A stretch of DNA of 43,104 nucleotides. It comes from Sulfurovum sp. (lineage in GTDB: Bacteria; Campylobacterota; Campylobacteria; Campylobacterales; Sulfurovaceae). Below the pieces are notes generated by a model. It had not been told where the DNA came from. It searched no databases and saw nothing but the letters and a program-made list of their open reading frames with translations. The stretch lies in NCBI GenBank assembly GCA_027049035.1, contig JALTVI010000092.1:1-43104 (forward strand), written 5' to 3'. Shown piece by piece: positions 1 through 8,288 of the stretch; position 1 is the first letter of the stretch; the number at the start of each line of letters is the position of its first letter. Both the position numbers and the translations under genes were made by a program.

Positions 1-87
1 TATCTAAGTTAATTCCTATCACTTTTATTTTTAAAAAAGTGCAAAAACTAAATCTCAAATAGACGTTGATTTGTTTACTTATATTCG

Positions 88-132
88 GTTGTCAAAGATC
101 ACTCACTTCACACTCTCTCAACCCACTCGGTT
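88..132 (-). promoter_or_regulatory. boxB/boxA-like antitermination leader
   Basis: About 20 bases into the predicted minus-strand transcript there is a small hairpin with arms AACC and GGTT (132-120). Some 18 bases later comes TGATCTTTGACAAC (101-88), which resembles the rRNA boxA consensus TGCTCTTTAACA. The boxB-then-boxA order is that of rrn leaders. The remaining leader to position 1 is AT-rich and contains no gene. The 16S rRNA itself is not in the window, so the assignment is inferred. Confidence 0.6.
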
Positions 133-157
133 AAGGTCTCTGTGTTTGTGGACGCGT

Positions 158-186
158 ATTATAGCACCCAAACTCTTTATTGTCAA
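158..186 (-). promoter_or_regulatory. Perfect-consensus sigma70 promoter, probably for an rRNA operon
   Basis: On the minus strand TTGACA (186-181) is followed after exactly 17 bases by TATAAT (163-158), a full match to the housekeeping consensus. The discriminator just downstream is GC-rich (ACGCGTCC), as in stringently controlled stable-RNA promoters, and A-tracts lie upstream in the position of an UP element. No ORF begins on the minus strand between here and the window edge. Combined with the boxB/boxA-like signals downstream, this suggests the leader of an rRNA operon whose 16S gene lies off the left edge. Confidence 0.8.
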
Positions 187-337
187 GGGGTTTTTGCGTT
201 TTCTTGTAAAAAAATGCAAAATTTCTCTTTTTTTTCACTTTACATACATTATTATATAAATATATGCTCCTTTTTGCCATCTCTAAGATTTCTTTCTCTA
301 CAATGCCTTGTAACCAACAACAGTAAGGAGCATCCCA

Positions 338-532
338 ATGCGTAACCTTTTCTTTATATCACTATTGGGCATACTCTTTTTGGGCGGATGCCATCAAGAT
401 GAACCGACACCACCCTCCAGCCAGGAGGCGAATGCTAAATCGGCGATAGAGACCAATCTCAGCGATGCCCAAAAGGCACAAAATGAATATCTGGCTCTTC
501 AGCGCAAAAGAAAAGCCGAAGGCCAGCTGTGA
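338..532 (+). CDS. small lipoprotein of unknown function
   Basis: This 64-residue protein has a short charged start (MRN), a hydrophobic stretch and a lipobox LGGC with the predicted lipidated Cys at residue 18. A polar, Ala/Gln/Lys-rich tail follows. AAGGAG lies at a good distance before the ATG. The mature protein would be about 47 residues anchored to a membrane facing the periplasm. Residues 35-64 look helical. I recognise no family. It is followed 67 bases later by the Bax-inhibitor-like gene and may share its transcript. Confidence 0.7.
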   Translation: MRNLFFISLLGILFLGGCHQDEPTPPSSQEANAKSAIETNLSDAQKAQNEYLALQRKRKAEGQL

Positions 533-599
533 TTAACCTTGGATTAATCTGACGCAATTATACTTGCACAAAAACAATCACCAGTGAAAAAGGATTTAC

Positions 600-1289
600 A
601 TGGCGTTATATGACAGAGACTATACAGCAGCCCAGCAGACGGGCTATGTTCAAGAGGCTGCAACGGTAGACTTTATGAAAAAGACCTATCAGCTGCTCGC
701 AGCAAGCATGATCGCTGCAGCAGCCGGTGCATACGTGACAATGCCTTACGCGGCGGCGGTTATGCAGTACAAGTGGTTTATTTTTGGGGCAGAACTTCTC
801 GTACTCTTCTTCGGTCTCGGACTCTCAAGAGGCAAGCCTGGGTTGAACCTTGCGATGCTCTTTATCTTTACATTCCTGACCGGTGTTTCGCTTGTGCCGC
901 TGCTGGCTTCCTTCATCGGTGCAGGGATGGGTGCGGTCATCGGCAATGCTTTCCTGATGACCTCGGTACTTTTCGGTGCACTCAGCCTCTTTGCGATCAA
1001 CAGCAAAAGTGACTACTCCAGCTGGGGTAAACCGCTTTTCATCGTCCTGATTGTTGTGATTATCGCATCGCTGATCAACTACTTCCTGCTTCAAAGTCCG
1101 ATGATGCACATTATCATCACATCAGTCGTGCTGATACTTTTTGGGTTCTTTACCATTTACGATACCCAGAACATCGCCAATGGTGCCTATGACTCACCAG
1201 TGGATGCAGCAGTATCACTCTATATTGACTTTTTGAATCTATTCACTACCATTTTGCAACTGCTCGGTATTTTCGGCAGCGACGACTAA
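600..1289 (+). CDS. Bax inhibitor-1/YccA family membrane protein
   Basis: This 229-residue protein has seven predicted membrane segments and the BI-1 family layout. A cytoplasmic N-terminus (YDRDYTAAQQ) precedes a first helix at about 28-50. The conserved segment near residues 188-205 reads TIYDTQNIANGAYDSPVDAA, and the C-terminal helix (LYIDFLNLFTTILQLLGIF) ends the protein. Family members such as E. coli YbhL/YccA are linked to FtsH modulation and calcium leak, but the bacterial role is not settled. The start follows an AAAGGA site. A hairpin without a clear T-run lies just downstream. Confidence 0.9.
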   Translation: MALYDRDYTAAQQTGYVQEAATVDFMKKTYQLLAASMIAAAAGAYVTMPYAAAVMQYKWFIFGAELLVLFFGLGLSRGKPGLNLAMLFIFTFLTGVSLVPLLASFIGAGMGAVIGNAFLMTSVLFGALSLFAINSKSDYSSWGKPLFIVLIVVIIASLINYFLLQSPMMHIIITSVVLILFGFFTIYDTQNIANGAYDSPVDAAVSLYIDFLNLFTTILQLLGIFGSDD

Positions 1290-1300
1290 AGCAGCCTTTA

Positions 1301-1322
1301 GCGGGAACATACGTTTTCCCGC
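1301..1322. terminator. GC-rich hairpin after the BI-1 family gene
   Basis: A 7-bp perfect stem GCGGGAA/TTCCCGC with an 8-base loop begins 12 bases after the stop codon. No clear T-run follows on the plus strand, so this may be a weak or factor-assisted terminator, or an mRNA-stabilising hairpin. Confidence 0.45.
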
Positions 1323-1382
1323 CTGCACACCTCCAATCGGTTCCATTTCCTGCACATTATCGTACTTTCAATATGGTTTGGG

Positions 1383-1388
1383 TATAAT
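1383..1388 (+). promoter_or_regulatory. -10 element upstream of secG
   Basis: TATAAT at 1383-1388 lies about 48 bases before the secG start and is preceded by a GT-rich stretch. No good -35 hexamer is visible, which is common for Campylobacterota housekeeping promoters. It would drive secG and perhaps frr-pyrE. Confidence 0.5.
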
Positions 1389-1435
1389 CGCCCAAAATAT
1401 TGCCCGCGCACAAGCGGCTACTCGAAGAGGATTTC

Positions 1436-1783
1436 ATGACATCAACACTGCTCATTGTACAAATTATTCTGGCTATTGCCATCACCATCACCGTACTACT
1501 TCAGAAGAGTTCAAGCATCGGTCTGGGTGCCTACAGCGGAAGCAACGAATCCGTTTTCGGCGCAAAAGGTCCTATGGGCTTTCTGGCCAAAGCCACTTTC
1601 ATTCTGGCACTGCTCTTCATTGTCAATACCCTGGCGCTTGGATACTTCTACACCAAAGAGAACCAAAGCTCGGTAGCTGACAAAATTGTTCCGAAAAACA
1701 ATAAAATCGTGCCTGCCGCACCGATAAAACCCTCTTCGGATGCGCCTGCTGCACCGGCTGCACCACAGACACCAGCAAAATAG
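1436..1783 (+). CDS. secG: preprotein translocase subunit SecG
   Basis: SecG is the small accessory subunit of the SecYEG channel in the inner membrane. The protein has a first membrane helix at residues 2-20, the conserved cytoplasmic loop (LLQKSSSIGLG, then ESVFGAKGPMGFLAKAT) and a second helix at about 50-70. A periplasmic or cytoplasmic Ala/Pro-rich tail (PAAPAAPQTPAK) follows. I chose ATG 1436, which has GAGG eight bases upstream, over an in-frame TTG at 1400 that would add 12 unrelated residues. The order secG-frr-pyrE is a conserved Campylobacterota neighbourhood. Confidence 0.92.
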   Translation: MTSTLLIVQIILAIAITITVLLQKSSSIGLGAYSGSNESVFGAKGPMGFLAKATFILALLFIVNTLALGYFYTKENQSSVADKIVPKNNKIVPAAPIKPSSDAPAAPAAPQTPAK

Positions 1784-1805
1784 TCACCCAACCACATTTT
1801 TAACT

Positions 1806-1823
1806 CCGGGAAATCACTCCCGG
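1806..1823. terminator. hairpin between secG and frr
   Basis: CCGGGA and TCCCGG form a 6-bp stem around a 6-base loop, 22 bases after the secG stop. Only a weak pyrimidine-rich stretch follows, so termination here may be partial. Confidence 0.4.
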
Positions 1824-1939
1824 CTTGCCCTTTCTCCAAAGGCACCTTTCTACACACGATTTCCCGACACCTCTTCCTGAAGTACGCAAAAAGGTAAAAA
1901 AGGGTAAAATTCACTCAAACAATCCTTCAGGAGACAAGC

Positions 1940-2497
1940 ATGGTTGAAGAAATTTTCGAACATACCAAAGAGCATATGGACAAGAGTATAGAGGCGCTGA
2001 AGCGTGACTTCGCGTCCCTGAGAACCGGCAAAGTGACCACCAGTATTGTTGACAATATCAAAGTCGACTACTACGGTACACCCACACCGTTGAACCAGGT
2101 AGGAAGTGTTATTGCCACCGATGCGACGACTATTGCCATTACCCCATGGGAGAAGAACCTGCTCAATGATATCGAGCGTGCGATCCAGGAGGCCAATATC
2201 GGGGTCAACCCCAACAACGACGGTGACTTTATCAAGCTCTTCTTCCCGCCGATGACAAGCGAACAGCGACAGGAGATCGTCAAGCAGGCCAAAGCGATGG
2301 CAGAAAATGCACGTGTCGCAGTCAGAAATATCCGCAAAGATGCCAATAACAAAATCAAGAAGCTTGAAAAAGAGAAAGAGATCAGCGAAGACGAGTCCAA
2401 AAAGGCTCAGGATGAGATCCAGAAGATCACCGATACGCACATTGCGATGATCGATGATCTCTTCAAATCCAAAGAAGCGGATATCCTAAAGGTATAA
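1940..2497 (+). CDS. frr: ribosome recycling factor
   Basis: With EF-G, this cytoplasmic factor splits the post-termination ribosome. At 185 residues it has the family's standard length. Family landmarks include [20 protein letters not shown] near residues 29-48, the PLNQVGSV stretch, and the C-terminal helix [16 protein letters not shown] near 132-147. AGGAG precedes the ATG. pyrE begins two bases after the stop, so the two are co-transcribed and probably translationally coupled. Confidence 0.97.
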   Translation: MVEEIFEHTKEHMDKSIEALKRDFASLRTGKVTTSIVDNIKVDYYGTPTPLNQVGSVIATDATTIAITPWEKNLLNDIERAIQEANIGVNPNNDGDFIKLFFPPMTSEQRQEIVKQAKAMAENARVAVRNIRKDANNKIKKLEKEKEISEDESKKAQDEIQKITDTHIAMIDDLFKSKEADILKV

Positions 2498-2498
2498 G

Positions 2499-3104
2499 AT
2501 GAACGTCGAACAGATCTACAAAGATGCCGATGCCCTGCTTGAGGGGCACTTTCTGCTTGCAAGCGGCAACCATTCGGCACGCTACCTGCAGAGTGCAAAA
2601 GTACTGGAGTATCCCGAGACTGCCGCCAAGCTTGCCGATGCGCTTGCCGATATGATCCGCGAAGCGGGGGTAGAGGTCGATACCGTCTGTGCACCGGCAC
2701 TTGGCGGCGTACTGGCAGGCTACGAACTGGCTCGCTCTCTTGGCGTGCGCTCCATTTTTGTCGAAAAAAAAGAGGGAGGCATGGAGCTTCGAAGAGGTTT
2801 CGAAGTCAAACCCGGAGAGAAGATCATCATCTGTGAAGACATCATTACCACCGGCGGATCGGCGGTGAAAGCGGCAAAAGCGATCGAGGCACTCGGCGCA
2901 AACATTGTCGCATTCGCATCACTGGCCAACCGCGGTTTCTGCAAACGTGTCGGCGGAGAGAATGAAGCGAAGCCCGAATGCAAGCTTCCTACCGATGTAC
3001 CGCTCTTCTCCCTGGCAGACTTCACCTTTGAGATGTACGCTCCAGAAGAGTGTCCTATGTGCAAAGAGGGAAGCACTGCCATCAAGCCTGGCAGCAAGGG
3101 CTAA
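2499..3104 (+). CDS. pyrE: orotate phosphoribosyltransferase
   Basis: The enzyme converts orotate and PRPP to orotidine 5'-phosphate in de novo pyrimidine synthesis. Its 201 residues contain the PRPP-binding loop [13 protein letters not shown] near 108-120, the upstream [16 protein letters not shown] segment and the flexible KKEGG loop. A C-terminal Cys pair (CPMC) and the PGSKG tail resemble the longer PyrE form of Campylobacterota. The start lies one base past the frr stop. The gene converges on the cetB-like gene, leaving only six bases between stop codons. Confidence 0.95.
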   Translation: MNVEQIYKDADALLEGHFLLASGNHSARYLQSAKVLEYPETAAKLADALADMIREAGVEVDTVCAPALGGVLAGYELARSLGVRSIFVEKKEGGMELRRGFEVKPGEKIIICEDIITTGGSAVKAAKAIEALGANIVAFASLANRGFCKRVGGENEAKPECKLPTDVPLFSLADFTFEMYAPEECPMCKEGSTAIKPGSKG

Positions 3105-3110
3105 ACAGGC

Positions 3111-3620
3111 CTAAAACTGGCAGGCACCTCTGCCCATAAACACTTCACCACAATACTGGCTGGTGGCATTTGCATCGCCGCTGGCACGGATTGCGTCATA
3201 CTCTTCAATCACCTTTTCCAGTTTCTCTGCATCGGGAGCACGTCTCGTCGCCATAAACCCCACCAGTTCATCTGCTTCGTTGCGCTTTGGCTGAATGGTC
3301 AGCTCCGTCCAGTAGCCTACTCCCTCTTTGGAGATGTTGCAGATATAGCCGCTCCATGTCTTTCCCTCGGAGGTCTTTTGACATGCATCTTTGAAGATTG
3401 ACTGCGGCATATGCGGATGCATATGGGCACAGTGCGGTGACCCGACCACCTCCTCCTTCTCATAACCGCTTACCTCTACAAAACGGCGGTTGGCATAGGT
3501 GATCACACCATCCATATCGGTTTCGACAAGCAGCGGTTTCCCTTCATAGATGAACTCCTCATCTTTGGTATCTTCCCTACTGATTTTCTTCCCCGTTTTT
3601 ACATTGGTAAATGTAACCAT
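3111..3620 (-). CDS. PAS-domain protein, CetB-like energy taxis sensor
   Basis: This 169-residue protein consists of one PAS domain (about residues 28-135), including PLLVETDMDGVITYANRRF, GYEKEEVVG, HPHMP and a C-terminal sheet ending in GFMATRRAP. A short helical tail follows. There is no membrane or signalling domain. Campylobacter CetB has the same size and design: it binds FAD and works with the membrane protein CetA in energy taxis, and the domain resembles that of Aer. The HPHMP region is the type seen in Aer-like PAS domains. No cetA gene is in the window. AGGAG precedes the ATG. Confidence 0.75.
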   Translation of the reverse strand: MVTFTNVKTGKKISREDTKDEEFIYEGKPLLVETDMDGVITYANRRFVEVSGYEKEEVVGSPHCAHMHPHMPQSIFKDACQKTSEGKTWSGYICNISKEGVGYWTELTIQPKRNEADELVGFMATRRAPDAEKLEKVIEEYDAIRASGDANATSQYCGEVFMGRGACQF

Positions 3621-3669
3621 ATTGTTTCTCCTGCTTTTTATCCATAAAGTATGATAATAAATGAGAGGT

Positions 3670-3675
3670 ATTATA
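3670..3675 (-). promoter_or_regulatory. -10 element for the CetB-like gene
   Basis: TATAAT on the minus strand lies 50 bases upstream of the start codon. The expected -35 region is a poor match. Confidence 0.45.
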
Positions 3676-3724
3676 GGGCAAACTCTTTTAAAACTACTTT
3701 ATCTACCTATACGCTCAACATTGT

Positions 3725-6061
3725 TTAGACGCGCCATACAAGGGCACAACTCTCTATATCGATATCTGTCTTTCTGGGTTTTATTTTGAACTCGGAAACT
3801 TCGCAATTCTCCACACTGTACTTCTCGTTTAACACATCGATTTTGTTTTCAAGCTCCTCCTCGAGCGCAACGATATCATCCTCGATGTCAGCGACACGCT
3901 GCTGGGCACGGCTCATCTCCCCACGCTCTTTTAGAATACGCCCGCCTTTGTTGACAGCCCTGCCTACCTTGCTGACGCTTGTCTTGCCAAAGAGTGCTCC
4001 CAGTACCGAAATTCCCGCCTCGATGATGCTGCTGGTAGAGTCCGCCTTCTCTTTTTCCACACGCGCTTTGGCACGCTCCAGACGCCCCATCAGCGTCTTC
4101 TCCTTTTTGGCATAACGCTCTTTGAGCTTCTCTATGGCCTCCTCCTTCTGCTCTTCGAGAAGGTCCTGCAGCCGTACCATGAAATCCGCCCGGCTCTCTC
4201 CCGCTTTCGATTCCAGTTTTGGACTCTTGCAGCGCCACAGTTGCAGTGCTTCACTCTGGTAAAGGTACTCTCTGAGCTCACGTATGCATTTTCGCAAGCC
4301 CCTGTCGTTCAGTAGCACTTCCGGAAGCGATGCGAAGTGTGCGTTTGTCGGTCCCGTGCGGGGAAAACGCTCGAAATCGGCTGTTTCCTCTTCGGCCTCC
4401 TCCCAGTCGATACGGGAAAGGGATGCCTCCACCGGCAGGGAAAGCAGCAAAGAGCGCTCCTCATCAATACCCCTGCTTTGGTTGAAAAAGTGTACAGTCG
4501 CCTTTGCTCCCACTGAGGGGAAGTAGTCGTTCCTTCCGGTCGGGTCGGGTTCAAAATACTGGGTGATGGAGCTATCTATCTGCTGGTAGGTCCGGGTAGC
4601 CGGCGCTTTACGTCTTCCTTCTCCGGACAGAATACCTGCTCTATTTTGAAGGACCATTCTCTTTTGAGCCATAAGTGTAGCGATTTCATCTTTTTTCAAC
4701 GGTCCCTTGAGGTAACTCAGCACCCATCGTGTCGTAAAGAGTCTGATATCCTCCAGATGTGCGCTTTTGAGAAAAAATGTACGTTTCTGCAGGTTTGAAA
4801 GCAGCGTTTTGATCTCACCCTTGTCGTAACTGGAGCCGACCTTTCCGCCAAGCCCGTCGATGACCCGTTCGATATCCTGCGATGTCTGCAGCCGTCCAAT
4901 AAACCAGGTACCGATGTTGGCAAGGCCTTTGTAGTCCAGGTCGACCGGGTTTTGCGTACTAAGCACCACACCCACACCGAATGCCCGTGCCTGCTTGAGC
5001 AGCAACAGCATCGGTTCTTTGCTTGGCGGATTCTTGCTTGGCGGGAAGAAGCCGAAGATCTCATCCATATAGAGCAGTGTCTTCAGCCTTGAAGTGCCGC
5101 TTTGGCGCCGCATCCATGCAATATAGCGGTTGAGCAGCAGTGTTACGAAAAACATCCTCTCCTGGTCGTTCAGGTGGGCAATGGAGAAGATGGCGATCTT
5201 CGCTTTGCCGTTCTCATCGTAGAGCAGGCTCTGGATATCGAGCTCTTCACCCTCCAGCCAGGATGCAAAACTTGGGCTTGCAAGGAGCGCATTGAACTTC
5301 GTGGCCAGTGCAAAGCGCTTCTTTTGCGGGAAGAAGTCCTCCAGCGGCAGCACACCGATCTTTTTGAACGGCGGTTTGATGATCTGTCCGATGATTGTTG
5401 CAATATCCATCTCCGCATCGGAAGTCCATGCCTGCATCAAAATCTGTGCGATGAGAATATATTCAGGGGTATCAAGCGAATCGGCATCTTCACCGATGAG
5501 TGCAAGCAGACTCGAAGCGGCGCTCTTGAGGTAGGAGGCCAGGGTATCACTCTCTTCCATAATTTCTGCAGGCGGCTTGCCAAGCGAAGAGAGAATATTC
5601 ACCGATACACCGGCAGAACTTCCCGGCGTATAAATGGTTTTTTCCACTGCGGCAAAGCGTGCCACCCGCTCAGTGCTCTGCTGCCAGCTCTCGATCCCCT
5701 CCTTCCACATCTTTGCTATCTTCTGTGCATAGAGTGCCGGCGCTTCGCCTTTTCCTTCCGCCTCGTCACGCACCCATGGCTCAAACCTTTCGGCAGAGAA
5801 GGTCGGGTCTGTCAGACAGAGATTTCCCATATCACCCTTTGGATCGATCACAATGGCAGGGACATTGTCGATAGCCGCCTCTTCAATGAGCGCTACCCCC
5901 AGACCTGTTTTTCCGGAACCGGTCATACCTATGATTGCCGCATGGGTAGTAAAATGCTTGTTCTTCAGCAGTGTCAGAACTTCTGTCGCCTGCTGCGTCT
6001 CTTTGTCCACATCTTTTCCCAGATAGAACAGTCCCAGTTTTTCATACACTTCCTGCATCAT
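3725..6061 (-). CDS. HerA/DUF87-type ATPase with C-terminal coiled coil
   Basis: This 778-residue cytoplasmic ATPase belongs to the HerA/VirD4-like group. Residues 45-52 form a Walker A loop (GMTGSGKT), IDPKGDMGNL follows near 73-82, and a Walker B region (LLYMDEIFGFF) lies mid-protein. Downstream, LSTQNPVDLDYKGL fits the sensor segment of DUF87 proteins. Residues from about 610 are rich in Glu/Lys heptads and should form long coiled coils around a short Gly/Ser-rich stretch (IIEAGISVLGALFGKTS). A second ATG three bases downstream is better spaced from AAGGA and may be the true start. Substrate and role are unknown: HerA relatives move DNA, but no nuclease partner lies beside it. It follows the type II secretion operon after an 82-base gap. 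Confidence 0.75.
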   Translation of the reverse strand: MMQEVYEKLGLFYLGKDVDKETQQATEVLTLLKNKHFTTHAAIIGMTGSGKTGLGVALIEEAAIDNVPAIVIDPKGDMGNLCLTDPTFSAERFEPWVRDEAEGKGEAPALYAQKIAKMWKEGIESWQQSTERVARFAAVEKTIYTPGSSAGVSVNILSSLGKPPAEIMEESDTLASYLKSAASSLLALIGEDADSLDTPEYILIAQILMQAWTSDAEMDIATIIGQIIKPPFKKIGVLPLEDFFPQKKRFALATKFNALLASPSFASWLEGEELDIQSLLYDENGKAKIAIFSIAHLNDQERMFFVTLLLNRYIAWMRRQSGTSRLKTLLYMDEIFGFFPPSKNPPSKEPMLLLLKQARAFGVGVVLSTQNPVDLDYKGLANIGTWFIGRLQTSQDIERVIDGLGGKVGSSYDKGEIKTLLSNLQKRTFFLKSAHLEDIRLFTTRWVLSYLKGPLKKDEIATLMAQKRMVLQNRAGILSGEGRRKAPATRTYQQIDSSITQYFEPDPTGRNDYFPSVGAKATVHFFNQSRGIDEERSLLLSLPVEASLSRIDWEEAEEETADFERFPRTGPTNAHFASLPEVLLNDRGLRKCIRELREYLYQSEALQLWRCKSPKLESKAGESRADFMVRLQDLLEEQKEEAIEKLKERYAKKEKTLMGRLERAKARVEKEKADSTSSIIEAGISVLGALFGKTSVSKVGRAVNKGGRILKERGEMSRAQQRVADIEDDIVALEEELENKIDVLNEKYSVENCEVSEFKIKPRKTDIDIESCALVWRV

Positions 6062-6143
6062 GGCATCCTTGTTTTATGGAATAGTACGTATGGGATTATT
6101 GTACCGAAATCAAAAAGCCAATCAGCTTACCCTGCTCTTATCG

Positions 6144-6776
6144 CTAAAAGGAGGGTGGTGCCAAAGGTGCGCTATTGCCGGGGCTGGGCGGCCTGGTGGC
6201 ATTGTGCTCCGCCGTTTTACCGGGAGCAGACGGCTTTTTGGCTTTTGGCTTTTTGATCTTTATCTTTTTCGGTTTTGGCTTGGTAATACCCTGCACCATA
6301 AAACTGACAGGCTCTTTTCCCTTCTGCTGAAGAACGACAAGTACCTTGTCACCTTTCCAATAGAGGTCAAACAACGCCATATCTCTCATTACTGCATCGA
6401 CCTCTACCTTCTCTTCCATGCCGACAGGAAGGTGAAAACCGATCCCCTCCGCTCTTACCAGCGTTTTGTTCTGTTTCAGCACTACCCAGCAGACTTTCGC
6501 CTGGGAAAGACCATAGAGAGAGTTGTTGGTCTTCTCCAGGCAGAGACGGTCAAACTCATCTTTGTGCAGGGTGAGATTCCCGTCACTGCTGGCGATATCC
6601 AGAAAGAGGGTCCGGGTCGCCTTGGCATCGGCTTTTGCTTTCATCAAATGGCTGAAAAGGTGGCTGTTAGAGTCACGAAGCAGTGTGACACTTTGGTAGA
6701 GTGCCGGAAGGATGATCCCCAGCAGTGCAATAGAGATAAGCACTTCAATAAGAGTAAAAGCCGCACGATGCCGCAT
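6144..6776 (-). CDS. type II secretion-like minor pseudopilin (GspJ-like by position)
   Basis: The 210-residue protein begins with a short leader and a type III signal (MRHRAAFTLIEVLISIALLG). Prepilin peptidase would cleave before Phe-7, and Glu is at +5 of the mature protein. The body is globular without a family motif I can name. Since G, H-like, I-like and K genes are also present, J is the remaining pseudopilin slot. The tail from about residue 165 is Lys/Pro-rich (KPKPKKIKIKKPKAKK), unusual for a pseudopilin. The start overlaps the gspE stop by one base. Confidence 0.7.
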   Translation of the reverse strand: MRHRAAFTLIEVLISIALLGIILPALYQSVTLLRDSNSHLFSHLMKAKADAKATRTLFLDIASSDGNLTLHKDEFDRLCLEKTNNSLYGLSQAKVCWVVLKQNKTLVRAEGIGFHLPVGMEEKVEVDAVMRDMALFDLYWKGDKVLVVLQQKGKEPVSFMVQGITKPKPKKIKIKKPKAKKPSAPGKTAEHNATRPPSPGNSAPLAPPSF

Positions 6777-8287
6777 CAGCCGTCCATCAATCCTACACGG
6801 ATCGCCTCTTCATAACTGGTCTCGCCTGCTATGAGCATCTGCTTGAGCTTGTCAGAGATGGTAGCCATCCCCTTCTGTTTCATCGCTTCACGTATCTGAT
6901 GATCGTTGTAGCCATCCTTCATCATCAGCTTGACATCGTCATCTATAATGAAAAGCTCACCGATCGCCTGTCTGCCTTTGTAGCCGGTAAAGTCACACGC
7001 TTTGCAGCCTACCGCGGTATAGTAGGTGTGTGACTCCGGCAGGCCGACCTCCTGGGTAACAGCAGGGGAGAGCGTCGTCTCCGTTTTGCAGTGGACACAG
7101 AGTTTTCGCGCCAGACGCTGGGCGAGTACCCCAAGCAGGGTCGAGGAGATCAGAAAGTTTTCGATGCCCATATCCATCAAGCGGCTCAGGGAAGAGGTGG
7201 CATCGTTGGTATGGAGTGTGGAGAGTAGCAGGTGTCCGGTGAGTGCCGAACGCAGGGCGATGTCTGCCGTCTCCGAGTCACGGATCTCCCCAACCATGAT
7301 GATGTCGGGGTCCTGACGCAGGATCGAACGCAGGCCGGCAGCAAAGGTCAACCCCACTTTGTCGTTGACCTGTATCTGGGAGATGTTGTCGGCATTGTAC
7401 TCCACAGGATCTTCTACAGTGATGATATTCTTGTCCGGAGAAGCGATATGCTGCAAACAGGCGTGCAGCGTGGTCGACTTACCCGAACCGGTAGGTCCCG
7501 TTACCAGGATCATACCGTGAGAGTGGGTCAGCAGCTTATAGAGACTTTTGGTGATGTCTTCGGAGAAGCCCAGCGACTCCAGTGTGGGAATGTGCTCGCT
7601 TTGTGCCAGAATACGCATTACCACCCTCTCTCCGTGATAGGTGGGCAGAATGGAGACTCTGACATCAAGCGTCTTGCCTGAAATAGAGATCTGCGTACGC
7701 CCGTCCTGGGGTACACGCTTTTCGGAAATGTCAAGATTGGAGATAACCTTGACACGGTTGATCACCAGGCCGATAACTGTTTTGTCAAGGTCCAGGTGCT
7801 TTTTGAGCGCACCGTCGATACGGAGCCTGACATCCCCTTTACGTTCTCCGCTTTCGATGTGAATATCGCTGGCCCCCTTCTGGATGGCCTGAAAAAAGAG
7901 GGAGTTGACCAGTTTGATGATAGGCGCGGAAGCTTCGCTTGAGAGCAGGTCCTGCGAATTGCGGATAAACTCCAGCAGGTCCGACTCCACTTCGATGAGC
8001 TCTTCGGTCGCAGTGGACATCTCTTCGAACTCCGAACCACGCTGGATCTCCAGAAACTTGTTCTTCAGCCGCTCGAAACTCTCCGCATCGACTATCGTAA
8101 CCGGGTAGTCCAGCCCAAGCTTGGCCAAGTGGTTGAGTGCCTCGCCCATCGTTTCCTCTTCAACAACAGCACGTTTTTCACCATCGATACGGGAGAAGAG
8201 AAGATTGTGCCCGATCGCCAGCTTGTGATTGATCTCCTCCTCCCACAGCGGTTCAAGGTTGACATCTTTCAGGCGCGGAAACAGCAT
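6776..8287 (-). CDS. gspE: type II secretion ATPase GspE
   Basis: This is the hexameric cytoplasmic ATPase that powers pseudopilus assembly. Landmarks in its 503 residues are GASDIHIE (138-145), Walker A GPTGSGKST (264-272), the Asp-box region, Walker B DPDIIMVGEIRD (326-337), the His box STLHTND (356-362) and a zinc-binding quartet C397-x2-C400 and C428-x2-C431. The N-terminal 110 residues are divergent and would contact the GspL-like protein. One base separates its start from the gspD stop. Confidence 0.93.
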   Translation of the reverse strand: MLFPRLKDVNLEPLWEEEINHKLAIGHNLLFSRIDGEKRAVVEEETMGEALNHLAKLGLDYPVTIVDAESFERLKNKFLEIQRGSEFEEMSTATEELIEVESDLLEFIRNSQDLLSSEASAPIIKLVNSLFFQAIQKGASDIHIESGERKGDVRLRIDGALKKHLDLDKTVIGLVINRVKVISNLDISEKRVPQDGRTQISISGKTLDVRVSILPTYHGERVVMRILAQSEHIPTLESLGFSEDITKSLYKLLTHSHGMILVTGPTGSGKSTTLHACLQHIASPDKNIITVEDPVEYNADNISQIQVNDKVGLTFAAGLRSILRQDPDIIMVGEIRDSETADIALRSALTGHLLLSTLHTNDATSSLSRLMDMGIENFLISSTLLGVLAQRLARKLCVHCKTETTLSPAVTQEVGLPESHTYYTAVGCKACDFTGYKGRQAIGELFIIDDDVKLMMKDGYNDHQIREAMKQKGMATISDKLKQMLIAGETSYEEAIRVGLMDG

Positions 8288-8288
8288 T

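Noticed and set aside
5102-6256. A 384-codon plus-strand frame opposite the HerA-type ATPase
   Set aside because: It is antisense to a gene with Walker motifs, is Cys/His-rich without pattern and crosses the intergenic gap into the pseudopilin gene.
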